64,000 nucleotides of DNA, from assembly GCF_024166365.1 (NCBI RefSeq), contig NC_064821.1, positions 50,433,093 through 50,497,092 of the forward strand, read 5' to 3'. The position numbers and the translations under genes were made by a program. The notes under the pieces are model-generated. The model was not told the origin of the DNA. It did not search any database and saw only the letters and a list, made by a program, of their open reading frames with translations. The DNA comes from Elephas maximus indicus. Taxonomy: Eukaryota > Chordata > Mammalia > Proboscidea > Elephantidae. How positions within the stretch are numbered: the stretch's first letter is position 1; each line of letters opens with the position of its first letter. Of this stretch, positions 47,701 through 59,700 are shown in pieces.

Positions 47701-50700
47701 TCTCTTGGGAGGGGGACCCTAGCGGCGTGGTGCCAGCGCTCACCTGTGAGGGTGGCACACGGTCAAAGTTCTTTCCCAGCATCCTCCGCATGTGCTTCCG
47801 GGCGTGCGAGGTCATCTGGTGCTTGAGGAGGAAGGAGAACTGGCAGCCCTCACGGATGCAGTGGAAGTGGCTGTTCACCTGGTTGTACTTGCAACCTGCA
47901 GACACAGCCCCACCAGCCATGAGCCTCCCGTGCCAGCACGTGCCCATGGGGTACCTACTGTGTGTCCATTCTGGGCCAGGGGAATAGGGGCTGGCCAACA
48001 AGGCAGAGGGCGTCTGGGAAAAGGACATTTTCCCCATGGTGGGGCAAAAGGTAAATACACTCGGCTGGCAACGGAAAGGGTAGAGGTTCAAATACACACA
48101 GAGGCGCCTCAGAAGAAAGGCTTGGTGATCTACTACTAAAAAATCAGCCACTGAAAACCTTAGGGAGTATAGTTCTACTCTGATACACACAGGGTCACCA
48201 TGAGTTGGAGTCAACTCGTTAGCAACTAGTTTGGTGTTCACCTGGGTGTACCCCTACCCCATCTACCAGGAAGTCCTAGGACGCCTGGCTGTCTGGAGCC
48301 TGGGTCTCCCTCTAGCCCAGCATGGAGGCACGTGGCATTGGCAGGCTGGCCCCCGTCCCCAACCCCATACTCTGAAAGGCCCACAGGCTCCAGGGCAAGG
48401 GACCCTAATGGATTCTGTCCACTGGTACAGTCATATCGTGACAAAGCACCTGTCCCACATCTTCTCTGGGGAGCCTGGGGTGCTCCCCGCTCTGCTTACT
48501 GCCCTCCCCCCTTTGCCCAGGGTTGAGAACAAATAGAGCAGGCGGGATTGAAACACTATCAGCAGAGGGCAGGTGAAGGCCTGCCCGTTGCCATGGCGCC
48601 CGGGCTGGCCAGGTGTCTTATATCATCTCCCAGCTTTGTTTGGCCCCAGCTACCACCGAAAACACCCAAAGTTGAATAAATAACGGCAACTCCAGAATAC
48701 CCTGACATCTGTAAACTGAGCCCAGGTACAGCAGAGGCCGCAGGTGTTGACACCTGTTGCCATGGTAACCAACCCTCACTCCAGCCCTGAATTCTTTTTG
48801 AATTAATACTTGAAGGATTGTTTCCTTTCTGGCCGTTGACTTTTAGCATTTCACCCTTCCACCTGTGGAAGGGCCTGTCTGCCCAGGCAGTGCCCCCTGC
48901 TCCCCCGAGACCCTGCTGCCATGGCCACCTGTGCTACAACAGGCCTGTGGCCCAGGTGTCTGCCCAGCCTGCCTTTACCTGCCTGGCTCCCCCCTGCCCT
49001 CTAGTTTCTGGTCTATTCCTGGGCAATTCTGCAGGTCCATGAACGTGTGGCTTTGTCCTGAGTCTGCCTGCAGGCCCTGGGGCTGGACTGGCAGTATCCT
49101 CAGGGCAGGTTCAGCAGGGAGGCCCTGCTCAGGGGCTGGGGGGTGGCTTCCCTAGGGGGCGGTTCTGCTTTCAGCAGCAGAATTAACACCCAGGCATCTG
49201 CTGCTGAGCTCAGGGCCATTTTTGGCCTCCTCTTCCCAGCTTCACAGCCACCTCCCTCCCGGGTCTCCCCAGGTCACATAGGCTCTAGGCTGAGCCCACG
49301 ATGTGCTGGACTGTTCCCCATCCCCAGCCCCAACCATGTGCCTGGCACACAGCAGACCCTCAAAAAGTCTTAGCTGCTGCCACCCCCTCCCCTGCAACAA
49401 CACAGAGCCCGGCACTGAGAACACTGCTCCTCAACCTCAATAAGTATCTGTAGAATGAATGAATGACCTAACGAATAAGTCCTGGTCGATTTCAGACAAA
49501 CACCTTATAATTCAAGTCATGGAAAGAGATTCCAGGGCACTGAATTTTGGGAACTCCTAAGACTTACCTGTAAGCCCTCATATCTCAGAAAGAAAGCCAA
49601 AAAAAAAAAAAAAAAAGCTAAGTCAGCCCCTGGATAATGATGCTGAGGGCCCCAGGGCACTCTCCTAGGGGGTGGAGGTGGGTACTCTGGGTCACCCTCA
49701 CCACTTTTTCCTGGGCTGTTTGGGCTTCGATTGTTTCACAAATTTGACAAGGTCTGGCCTGTGATATATGTGGCATCTTTAGCAGAACATGGCCTATGAC
49801 GTGCACAGGCAGGGGGTGGGTACCAGGAGAGGTGGCCAGAGGACCAGCCCTGCGACCTGTTGGACAGTCCGCCCCCCGGCCCTGCTGTTACCTAGCCTGC
49901 CACACTCCTCACGCTTGGTGAAGTACTTGAACCCATTGGCCGCCCGCCGCTCGGCTTTCTCATGCTTCTTTATATGCCATGGCAGCTTGGTGGTGATGTT
50001 GGTCACAAAGTAGCAGCCAGTGCGGAGACAGTGGTAGTGCCCGCGCATCCGGAATTCACAGTGCTGCAAGGAGGGGGTACCAGTCAGGACCAGGCAGGAG
50101 ACTGCCTAAGCACCAGCTCTGCCTGGCCCAGCTCTGAGCCATGCAGGCCCCTGGCAGGGGTGTTCTTCCATGCTCGGAATCAGAAAATGCCATTATATAA
50201 AGACCTTTCCCACACTGAGAAAAAGTGTGTCCCCTTGGTCATTTGATCAAGATGCCCTATTTGGCACGCTTCCCACCCCTCTCAATCCCACACCCATGGC
50301 AGACATCACCAATCTATCCTCGCACTCTTCTCTGCATGCCCAGATCTAGGCTCAGACTCCTCTCAACGCTCTCTGCCAGCAATCCCTGCCTGTCTGGGGC
50401 TTGGAGAGTGCAATCTCTTTATCTGTCTGATGGGCCTATTTTACATTCTAAGTCTCTGGGTAGACGGTAAAGCTAGTTCCAGGATGGGCAAGAATGATGA
50501 TGCCAAGTGCACTTGGCAGCCCAGCATTTAGTCCCCACTGAGGCTGAGGATGAAATGACAGACTTAGCACCAATCTGGATGCCTGCCCAGGGGCCTCCGG
50601 GGCCCAGCGACAGATAATGTCCTTCCCAGAGTCTGGTGGATGCCAATCAAAAAATGACGTGTGAAATGGAGCCCCTGCCAGGAGGATCTCCTCTGGGGCC

Positions 50701-53700
50701 CACACCTTCCCTGCCCCGCCAGCCCCGTGCCCTGCCCGCTGCGCTGACCTGGTTGGGGCAGAGACACTGCAGGGAGTAGTAAGCAAACTGGTCTCGCACG
50801 TTCACCAGGTTATTGTTGGGGTTGATGTGGTCCAGGCAGTGGGACTCGGCCTTGCCGGAGGTCTTGCAGACGTACTTGCAGTTTCCAAACAGACAGTGGA
50901 AGTGGAACTTGTTGGCATACTTGCAGTCCGTCGTGAGGCAGGGATCACTGGAATGAAACCACAGCCCAGACGGTCATTGGCATCCCCAGAGCCCTCCCCT
51001 CCGGGGTCCTGATGTGCGCTCGTTGGGGTCTGCTCCCCATTCACCAGTGGTGCCATTGGAAGGGGCAGCCCCAGGGCCACCCTCCTGCCCAGCAGGACAG
51101 TTCAGCCAGAGGAAACTACAGATCCCAGCATGCATCCTGCACCAGTCAGGAGCCCTGCATGGTGCATGAGGATTGCAATATGCAGGGTGCCCAGAGCAGT
51201 GCATGCTGGGACACGAAGTTCCCACGACCACACCTCAGGATTACAGATAAGGATGGTGGCATTGACTCCTTGGATGTGGAAATAAGGGATGGTGCTGCCA
51301 GCCCTTGGCAGGATGCCAGCAAGGGCCTGGCTGGCACAGCCTAGGCATTGCCCTGGATGTGACAGACAGGCTGCAAATGGGTGGGCAGCCTCACCAGGAA
51401 GGTGTGCCCCCATGGGGCCTGGCAGGTGGGGACATGTGCCTGTGTCAGGGCCCACCAAGGCACACAGCTGTTGGGGTTCCCCAGGGTCAGCTTGGGGCCT
51501 ACAGCGCCCATCCACTCAGAGAGTCTTGAGACCCAGCTGAGTGTACTGGCTGGCAGGGATGGGCGGGGGAGTGATGGGCCAAGCCCGTACACCTCACCCT
51601 CCCGAGAGCCCTGGAAGGGCTGGGAGAGCAGCCCTCACCCCTGGAGTCCTGATTCGGAGATGCAGAGAGGCGGGAAGAGACTGGGCACCCCCTCTTGTTC
51701 TGGCTGCCAACACTGTCACCCCCTACATCAGATCGGGGATAGGAGCTCTGACCAATCCAGAAAAATAAGAGGGCTGTCACTTTGGGGAGGTGACCAGGGG
51801 AAAAAGGGACACAGGGCAGAGATGGAGAAGGAGCTCGGTTCCCTTCCATGCTGGGGGCCCAGCTCCAGGTGCTCAGAGAGGGAGGACAGCTGCCACTCAG
51901 GTGGTGTGTGTTCACATCCAATTTATTTTATTTAGAACAGGAAGCCGCGGTGCAGACATTACGATACAAAGTCACCGTTCTCGCCGCAAGGAGCCACCAC
52001 CAACCATGAGGAAGGTCCCATCCACCCCTGAGCGCGCAGAGCTCTGTGCAGGGGGTGGGCCTAGCCCCTCTCCCTGCCCATGACTTCTTGTGCCCCTCGG
52101 GGACTCAGCTATGGGCAAGGGTCACAGTGGTGCCAACAAGGAGACCCAAGGGAGGCTCAGGACTCCCTGCAGGGTGAGGAAGCTTCGTCCTCTGAACACC
52201 ACCACTCCAGCTGGCCCGCGCTGATCACCTACCCGCCTGGCACAGCGGCCGCTACCACCGCCATCACCCCTGGCCCCCTGGCAGCCCCTGGCCTGCTCAG
52301 GAGACAGGCATTGAGATCTGAGCAGCAGCATCTTTGGCTAAAAAGACACCGACCTACGACTATGTCCCAGAGAGGCTGGGGATGGCCAGTGCTACTCTCA
52401 GGGCGAGGAGCAGGGCCGCCTCGGCTGTCCCTGCTAGCACCTATGCCCAAGACACGCGGGGGACGCGGGACTCCCGGCTCATTGAGGGACTCACTTCTCC
52501 TGGAACTGGAGGAATCCGGGTTTGACCTGGGGCTTGGCGTTTTCTAGAGAAGTCGTTGCCAAGGGTGAAGCGGGTAGGTGAGGCACTGATGCTGGGATCT
52601 GAGGCATCTGGGGGATGGCGGAAGCCAGCTGCTTCCAGGCGAGGAGGGTGGGGGTGGAGGGCACGGAGGCTGGGTTGGGGGCTGGCCCTTCCAGGGAGGA
52701 AGCTGTGGCGGTGGTCACAGGAGGTGCCGGTGGGGACGAGGGGGCCAGGCAGGGTTTGGTCTCAGCGGCTGAGCCTGGGAAGGCAGTCTCTGAGTTTCCT
52801 TTCACTGCTCCTCCCTCTGTCCGGAAATGGAAGCTGCGAGAGGCAGAGAGGGTGTTTCAGGTGGGACAGCAGAGAGGGCCCAAGCAGGTCAGCTTTGCCC
52901 TGGATGGAGGTCCTGGGGACAACCCTGTCACAAGCCTGGGGGCCTGGTATCCCCATCACATCCTCAGCACTAGACCCCAGAGGCCACCTGTGACCTCACC
53001 CAGACGGAAGGGCTCAACTGCAAGCAGGCAGCTCTGTCCTTGGACTCTGACTTGGGCTCCTGGTGGTCCGACTACATCTTCCTACAAGTAGCCTTCCTGG
53101 TAGAGTCTGTCCCCAGCTTTTCCCTGCACAGTGGAGAGCAGGCCCTGCCCCAGGAAGTCCTTCCAGGATCTGCTCTGAGGTTCTGAACGTGGGATTGAGC
53201 ATGGCTCCGCTGCTGTCCAGTGGCCAGGGGCCTCAGTGGGAACAGAACCCAGCCGGGGGCTCAGGCAGCAGGGAGGGATTTTCAACATTTACAGATTCTG
53301 GTTCAATAGCTGGGAGGCTGCTAGGCTTGCTACTTTTTAACTCAATGGATAACACCAATTGATTTCATTATTTCTAGGTCAAAAAGAATCTAAGAAGGTA
53401 ATATCGTGGCTTGCAAGGTGTTCACCTAAGTCTGTGCTGGCCCCCAGACAGGCTTCGAGCCTTCAAGGCTGGCTCTATACGGAGTGTCGGTGGTGTGGTT
53501 GACGGGGCCCCCAGGACCGGGGCCATGGCAGCTGGGCCCAGGGCCTCAGGTACGGGCTGTGCAGGGGCTGGGCAAGTGAAAGAAGGGGACAGCCTCTTCT
53601 GAGAAGCCTGCTCAGCACTGGTCTGGTGGGAGCCATACATGCGGCCCTTTGGGGAAAGCGATTAGCCCTGCAGCACCCAGGCCCACCTCTTGCCAGCCAT

Positions 53701-56700
53701 CCTCTCTGCCCTCACCAGCCATCCTCTCTGCCCCATCCCTTCCCAGGACCCCTACTCACTTGGCATGCTTGATGGCCCCATCCAGGGTGCTGAACAGGGC
53801 TCCACACTCCTCCACCACGCAGTGGAAGTGGGACTTGTGAAGGAAGTCGCACTGGGCGTCACAGAAGTCTTTGGTGCCAAACCTGCCAGAGAAGCAGCCG
53901 GTTAGGGGACCCAGGGCTGGGGGTGGCTGGAACCTGGCCTCACACCCTCCCCTCCCTCCAGCCGTGCCCTCACCTGCGCAGGTACACCTTCCAGGGTTCT
54001 GCCAGCTGCTCGTGGACCAGGGCCTTCACGGCCCTGCCCAGGAAGGGTGAGGCTTCCAAGGCCGAGCCCCCCTCGGCCTCTGTCTTGGTGTTCAACAGGC
54101 TGCCAAGACTAGGGTTGCCCTGAGACATCTGCGGGGAAGACAGTGGCCGTGCTGGGGCTGGGGGAACCTCAGGAAGCAGACACAGCTGCTCCTTGTGACC
54201 CCAGCCCTGTGATGCTGGGAGCAGAGAGCAGAGAATGCAGCCGACCCCACGTGGCTCTGGCTATAGAATCGCCTTCTCTGAATGGCACGGCCGGGGCCCT
54301 GCAGATGCGAGGCCCCTGCAGGCCCCCAGCCCGTGCTGCTGGGCTCCATCACTCAAGCCAAGGCCTCGATCAGGGAGCTTTCGCAGCCCATCTTTCCCCA
54401 GACTTCGCGGCTCCCTGGTTATTTTCCTGCCAGAAGGTTTTCAAAAGAAGTGCAGGAGGAGGAGGGATGGGGGAACCCCTACGAATTCCTTGAGAACAGA
54501 GAAGACACACAAAGGAGGAGCAGAGAGGGAGGGCGAGGCTCATGGGGTGAAATCAAGACAGGCTGCTACCGGAGGGGGAGGGTGGGAGGAGAGTCAGTGT
54601 GAAGGCTCGCCCTACACGGGGTGCCAGGTGCTGACAGGCAGGAGTGAGGGGGTGCGGGGTGGGGCAGCAAGCTAAGAAGGGAAATGGCGAGCGAGAGAGC
54701 AAGCAGGAGCAGGCGAGAAAGTCGAGGGGCCAAGAGCCCAGGGAGAGGGTGGCCGAAGGTGCCTCCCGGCATGGATCTGGCAGGGACCCCCACCCCACGT
54801 GGTCCAGCGAAGCCCAGCTCCCTGCTCAACAGTCACTTGTGTACAGTAACCAAATTAATCTTGCTGTAGTCAAATTCATCATGTGAAGGGGAAAAATATA
54901 TTTGAGATGATGTATAATTTACAAAGACCTTGCATTATTTAAAATAAATATTCCAGTGCGACCTCTCCGGAAGGCGTCCGAGACCATTACTCAACCCGAA
55001 AAGTGGAAATTGATGCTTTGCTCCCACTTTAGCCCCTCCTCTCCCCCTACCCCTTTGGAAACAAAAAAAAAAAATACATAAAATAAATAAATAACATTAA
55101 AAACAGAGAGTGGAAAAAGTTGGAGGACCCTGAGAAAGCTTTGGAGCCCTCCATCCAAAGTGGGGTGGGGGTGGGAAAGGTGTCAGAGGCTGGGATATAT
55201 TTCTTCAGCCAGTTCATTAAATTAATTTGTAAGCAGTGGCTCTGGAATTATATCCGATGAAAAATGGCCTCAAAATTTAAATGGTACAAACTCATCTTAT
55301 TAGAGGCAAAACATTAAAAAACAAACCCAACCCCCCACCCCCCAGCCTAGCTTTAATTTCTCTGGGTGGGGGAATGGGAGGCGTGTGATAGATGGCTCTT
55401 ACCTTATTCATAAGCGAGGATAAAAGAGATGAATTTGCCTGGACTGCGTGGCCATTTGATTCATTACTAGAAATGCAAACCAAGAGACCTTAGCTCAGAC
55501 ACACGTGGGACTGAGCCTGGACTCACCTTCCCACCCAGTCCCTGGGGCTCTGGTCCCCCCTTGCTGCACCTGCCTGGGCAGGAGGATGACCCTCCATTGG
55601 AGGAGTGGCCCCTGGCTCCTCTGGGGTCTGGCATTGGGGGTGGCTGCCCCCAGAGCCTCCCTTCCAGCTCCCAGCTCTTTCCCTGGGGGAAGAGAGTTGG
55701 GGGCCCCACCAGTGAGTCCCTGTGCCTCACCTGGGCTCCTTTACAGTCAGGTCTACATTTCGGTCTTGGGGGGCCTCATGGGGTCCTGGGGCGCCAGCAC
55801 TCTCACCGGGCTCCTGCTTCACCTGGGCCGGGGGGAACCTGGTGGGGGTGGCCTGCTGCCCGTTTCCTACAGAGCGGAGGGCAGGGAAGATGGCATCAGA
55901 GGGGCAAAGGTGCCATGTGGGCACAAACCAAAGCCCCCAGGAGGGGTAGCAGGCTGGGCAAACAGGGGCCCCGGGGGAGGCCTGGCTGTTGGTCAGCGAT
56001 TCTCCCCCACTGATGTGATTGCTTGTGACGCTTACCCCTGTGTAGCAATTCTTCAAGTGATAATTATTGCAAAATTATGTCAAAGTTGTCCTGGCTCAGG
56101 GCCTCCTGGAGGAGAAGGGCGGGAGGCTGGGGAGGGGGCTGAGTAGGGGGTGGGGGCCCTTCATTTTCTCCACCAACTGTCATAGTCAATTTGTGGGGCT
56201 GCCGCTTAGGCTTTTATTAAAGACTCTGTTAATGCTGAGGGAAAGTGGCAGATCTAGACTGGGAGCTGCGCCCCCTCCGCAGGGCCCCATCCCACTGTTG
56301 CCGGGGTGACGGCCCTGCCTTCCACTGAGCATGCCCGGGGGAGCATCTGCTGTGTCAGGGCTATCAAGGCTGACAGCCAATCAGAGTAGTTCAAACTATG
56401 TGACCTCGCCCGTCAAGCTGTCCAGGCCAGGCTGGGCTTCGAGGCCACCCTGGCGGTGCACAGCCGGCCTGGCGTGAGCTGGGGAGGGCGCGGCTGGAAC
56501 CAGGCGGAGAGAGGGTGCAGAGGCAAAGCCATGCAGAGGCCAAAGAAGTTGCTGACAAGAACATGTCCACCAAGCCTTTCTCCACAATCCCCAAGTGACT
56601 GAAATATTAATTTGCCCCAAGGCGCTACAGCTGACAGAGAGCTGTTTCACAGACAGCAAGTGGCATTTTATTAAAAAATAAAGGAAAACGCCCCCCTCCT

Positions 56701-59700
56701 CTTTGCTTGACCTTTCTTTTGGGAGAAGGAGATCTTTCTAGTGAAAAGAAAGTACTTGACAGCCTGGCCACTGAGTGAAGGCAGCAGTGGGGCCCTGGAG
56801 TGGGCCCTGCCCATGGCCGCAGGGCTTCTGGCTAGAAGGTGTAGCCAGGGCAGGACCTGGAGTGTAAGGCAGGCTACTCCAAACTGCCACCTGGAATGTG
56901 CATCCCATTGGGATAGAGTTTCCAGAACTCAGGAGTCCACTCCACCCTGATGTCACTTGCCCAAGGTCCCCGGGAAACGTGGCGCAGGCACTGCTGCCAA
57001 GCCCTGGCAGCCCTCTGGGAGGTGTGGGCAGAGCCCGGGGTGGCCTGCAAGGACCCTCCGTCTTGGCTGGCTTTGAGACAGTCTTGCTTGGGACTGGAGT
57101 GCACGGGCTCAGCAGCCAGACAGGTGATAAACGATCCCCCACTGCTCTGTCAGCTCCACAGGGTGGGTGTCTGTCTTCTTCCCTGCTGTCTGTCTGCACC
57201 GAGCTCTCAGCAAGCATCGATGGTGCTGAGTGAATGAGTGGAAGGTGACACACCCCACAAGCCCACTGAGCTCTTTTCCAGGATTCCACTAATACCAATT
57301 ACCAGGATGGGGAGACAGAGGAAGAGGAGCAAGGTATCCAGAAAAGGCAGAAAAACCCAGAGGAAAAAGTTGAAAAAAAAAATAAAAGAGAAAACTTAAG
57401 GAATGAGAGAGAGAACCACCTCGAGAGTGAGTCAAAGGCAGGACAGGATGGTAGCCCTCAGCTCTGGCTCTGCACCATCCAGTTCAGTAGCCACTGGCCA
57501 GGTGTGGCCATTTAAATTTAAACTAATTACAATTAAAATCCAGTCCCTGAGTCATACTAGCCAATTTCAAGTGCTCGAGAGCCACATGAGACTAGGAGCT
57601 GCTGTCCTAGGCAGTGCCGAGTAGAGCATTTCCATCCCTGCAGAAAGCTCTGACAGCGCTGACGTGGAGGGTGAATGTGGGAAGTGCAGCCCTGGCCTTG
57701 GGGAGATGGGCTCTCTCAGGCTGGAATCTCCCTGAAGCACAGCCGCCCCTGCCCCGGGGCTGGCCTCATGTCCTCCTCCAGGCCAGCTGCCTGGTGCCCG
57801 CAAGGCCTGCTGGGACTGCTCCCCAGCAGGGATTAAACCCGGGATGTGGGCAAGAAGGCAGGGACGGAGGGACCTAGCAGTTACCTGGGATGGGTGGGCA
57901 CCTCAACAGGCAGGGATCGTTGCCCCTGTTTTACAGGAAAAAGAGACAACAGCTCCCTGGGTTGCAAACAGGAAATAAACAGGATGGAGGCAGAGAAGAG
58001 GCACGGAGAGGGGGCAGGAGGGCAAGAGATGAGGGTGCGGGAACCAGAGAGATGCCTCTTCCAAACCCACCCCCCGCTCTGCTCTGCAACCTGAGGCCAG
58101 GGAGCTACTGGGATCTGTAGGTGCTGTCTCCCTGGGCAGGGCCCAGCCTGCTCACCTGGGTCAAAGGTGGCAGAGGGCTTGAGGGCGGCCGCGGCCAGTC
58201 TGGCCATCATGGGCGAGATGAGGCCCTTGCTTGCAGAGATCCTCTCCATGATGGAGGCTGGGGGTGCTGGGGCAGAGGCGGCGGTCACTGGGGCTGTATC
58301 GCCAGCTCCTGAGCCAGCCAGAGCAGGCGTGTCAGGGGTGGCCGAGGCTGCAACCCCAGACGACATGGCACCCATGAGGCCGGCTGTACCCACAGGCAGG
58401 GAGGTGCTCCCACGGCCAGTAAGGATAGGGAAGAAAGGTGCGGTAGTGGGGAGGCCCGAGTTGGAGAGGGCCAGGGCCAGGGGGATGGAGCCGGGCAGGC
58501 CCTGGGACAGCAGCCCAGACATCTTGCTATTGGGAGGCTTGGTGGCACCACTGGGCACTGTCTCGGTGGTGGCGGTGGCAGCGGCGGCAGCGGCCAGGGA
58601 GGCAGAGGACTGCTGGCTGGTGGGTGAGGCGCTCAGGCTGGAGTTCTTGCTGCTCAAGGCAGAGAAGTCGATGAGGTCGTCATTGCTGGACTCCTCCTGC
58701 TCCGTGTCCTTGGTGCCCAGCAGTGAGGGCGGCAACCCCAGCACGCCTGAGGCGCGGATGTGCCGGCGCTCATGCTTGCGCTTGTGTGAGGTCATCTGGC
58801 TGGTAGAGGTGAAGGTGAAGCCGCAGCCGGCGCGGATGCAGTGGAAGTGGTTGGTGGCCTTGCTGTACACGCAGCCCTCGTACTTGCACTCCTCATACTT
58901 GTAGAACTTCTTGAAGCCGTCCTTGGCGTAGGCGTCGTCCTTGATGTGGTAGCTCTTGTGCTTCTCGATGTCACACTTGTTCTTGAAGGTGAACGTGCAG
59001 CCGGGGCGCCTGGACGGGACATCAGGGACCCATCAAGGCCTTGTGGGACCAAGAGGAGGTCCTGCCCCACTCCCGCTGGGGATGGAAGACCCAGGCTGGA
59101 CGCCAAGGCAGAGCCTCTGAGCAGCCCTCAAGTCCTGTTCCTGCTCATCTTGCAGAGACAGGGCCCTGAGATGGCAGACAGCCTGGGTCCCTGCCTCCTG
59201 CCCACCCCAGCCCAGGAAGCCTCCCTGCCAGGCCCTGCACACCTGCAGTGGAAATGTGTGGTCTTCTGCCCATAGAACTGGCAGTCGGCTGTGCCGCAGT
59301 CCTCGGTGGCCCGGAAGCGCTGGAAGCCATCGTTGATGAGCTGGGTGTTCTTCTTGTGGAAGTTCTCGTGGGTCATCACATCTGATGTGCTCGTGTACAC
59401 CTTGTTACAGCCCACCTGCAGGGGCCAGATGGCCGTCAGGGCAACTGAGTCCAGGCACGCCCGGGCCCCAGGGCCTTAGACTGCTGGCCTCCCTGCCTAG
59501 GGGAGCTTCAGTATGACTAAAGCTCAAACTGGTGGGAAGTCAGGTCAATACATGAAGCCAAGTAGAAAGCCTCCAAGAATCCCTTACCCCCTCCAGGGAG
59601 CGACTAAGACCACCCTGGACACTTGACGGTCAGGTGTCTTCAGACCCCCTGGTCACTTGAACGTAGATGCAGGAGCCCCACACCATAGGAGTTGGCTTTT

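Larger units (their letters stand above)
47896..49891 (-). other. CASZ1 intron between fingers 7 and 8
   Basis: A 2.0-kb intron. Contents: an AfroSINE (48042-48231), the motif cluster at 48580-48860, an L2 remnant (49330-49470) and an A-run at 49599-49616. The rest is unassigned. Confidence 0.6.
50948..52494 (-). other. CASZ1 intron between fingers 5 and 6
   Basis: A 1.5-kb GC-rich intron in the long isoform; its first part is 3' UTR in the short isoform. No transposon or other exon recognised. Confidence 0.6.

Noticed and set aside
47564..48241. 225-codon minus-strand frame
   Set aside because: A chance frame joining AfroSINE antisense, intron, the real finger-8 exon and the next intron; only 47744-47895 is exon.
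58167..58904. Plus-strand 245-codon open frame
   Set aside because: Antisense shadow of the large CASZ1 exon with fingers 3-4; no known protein features of its own.
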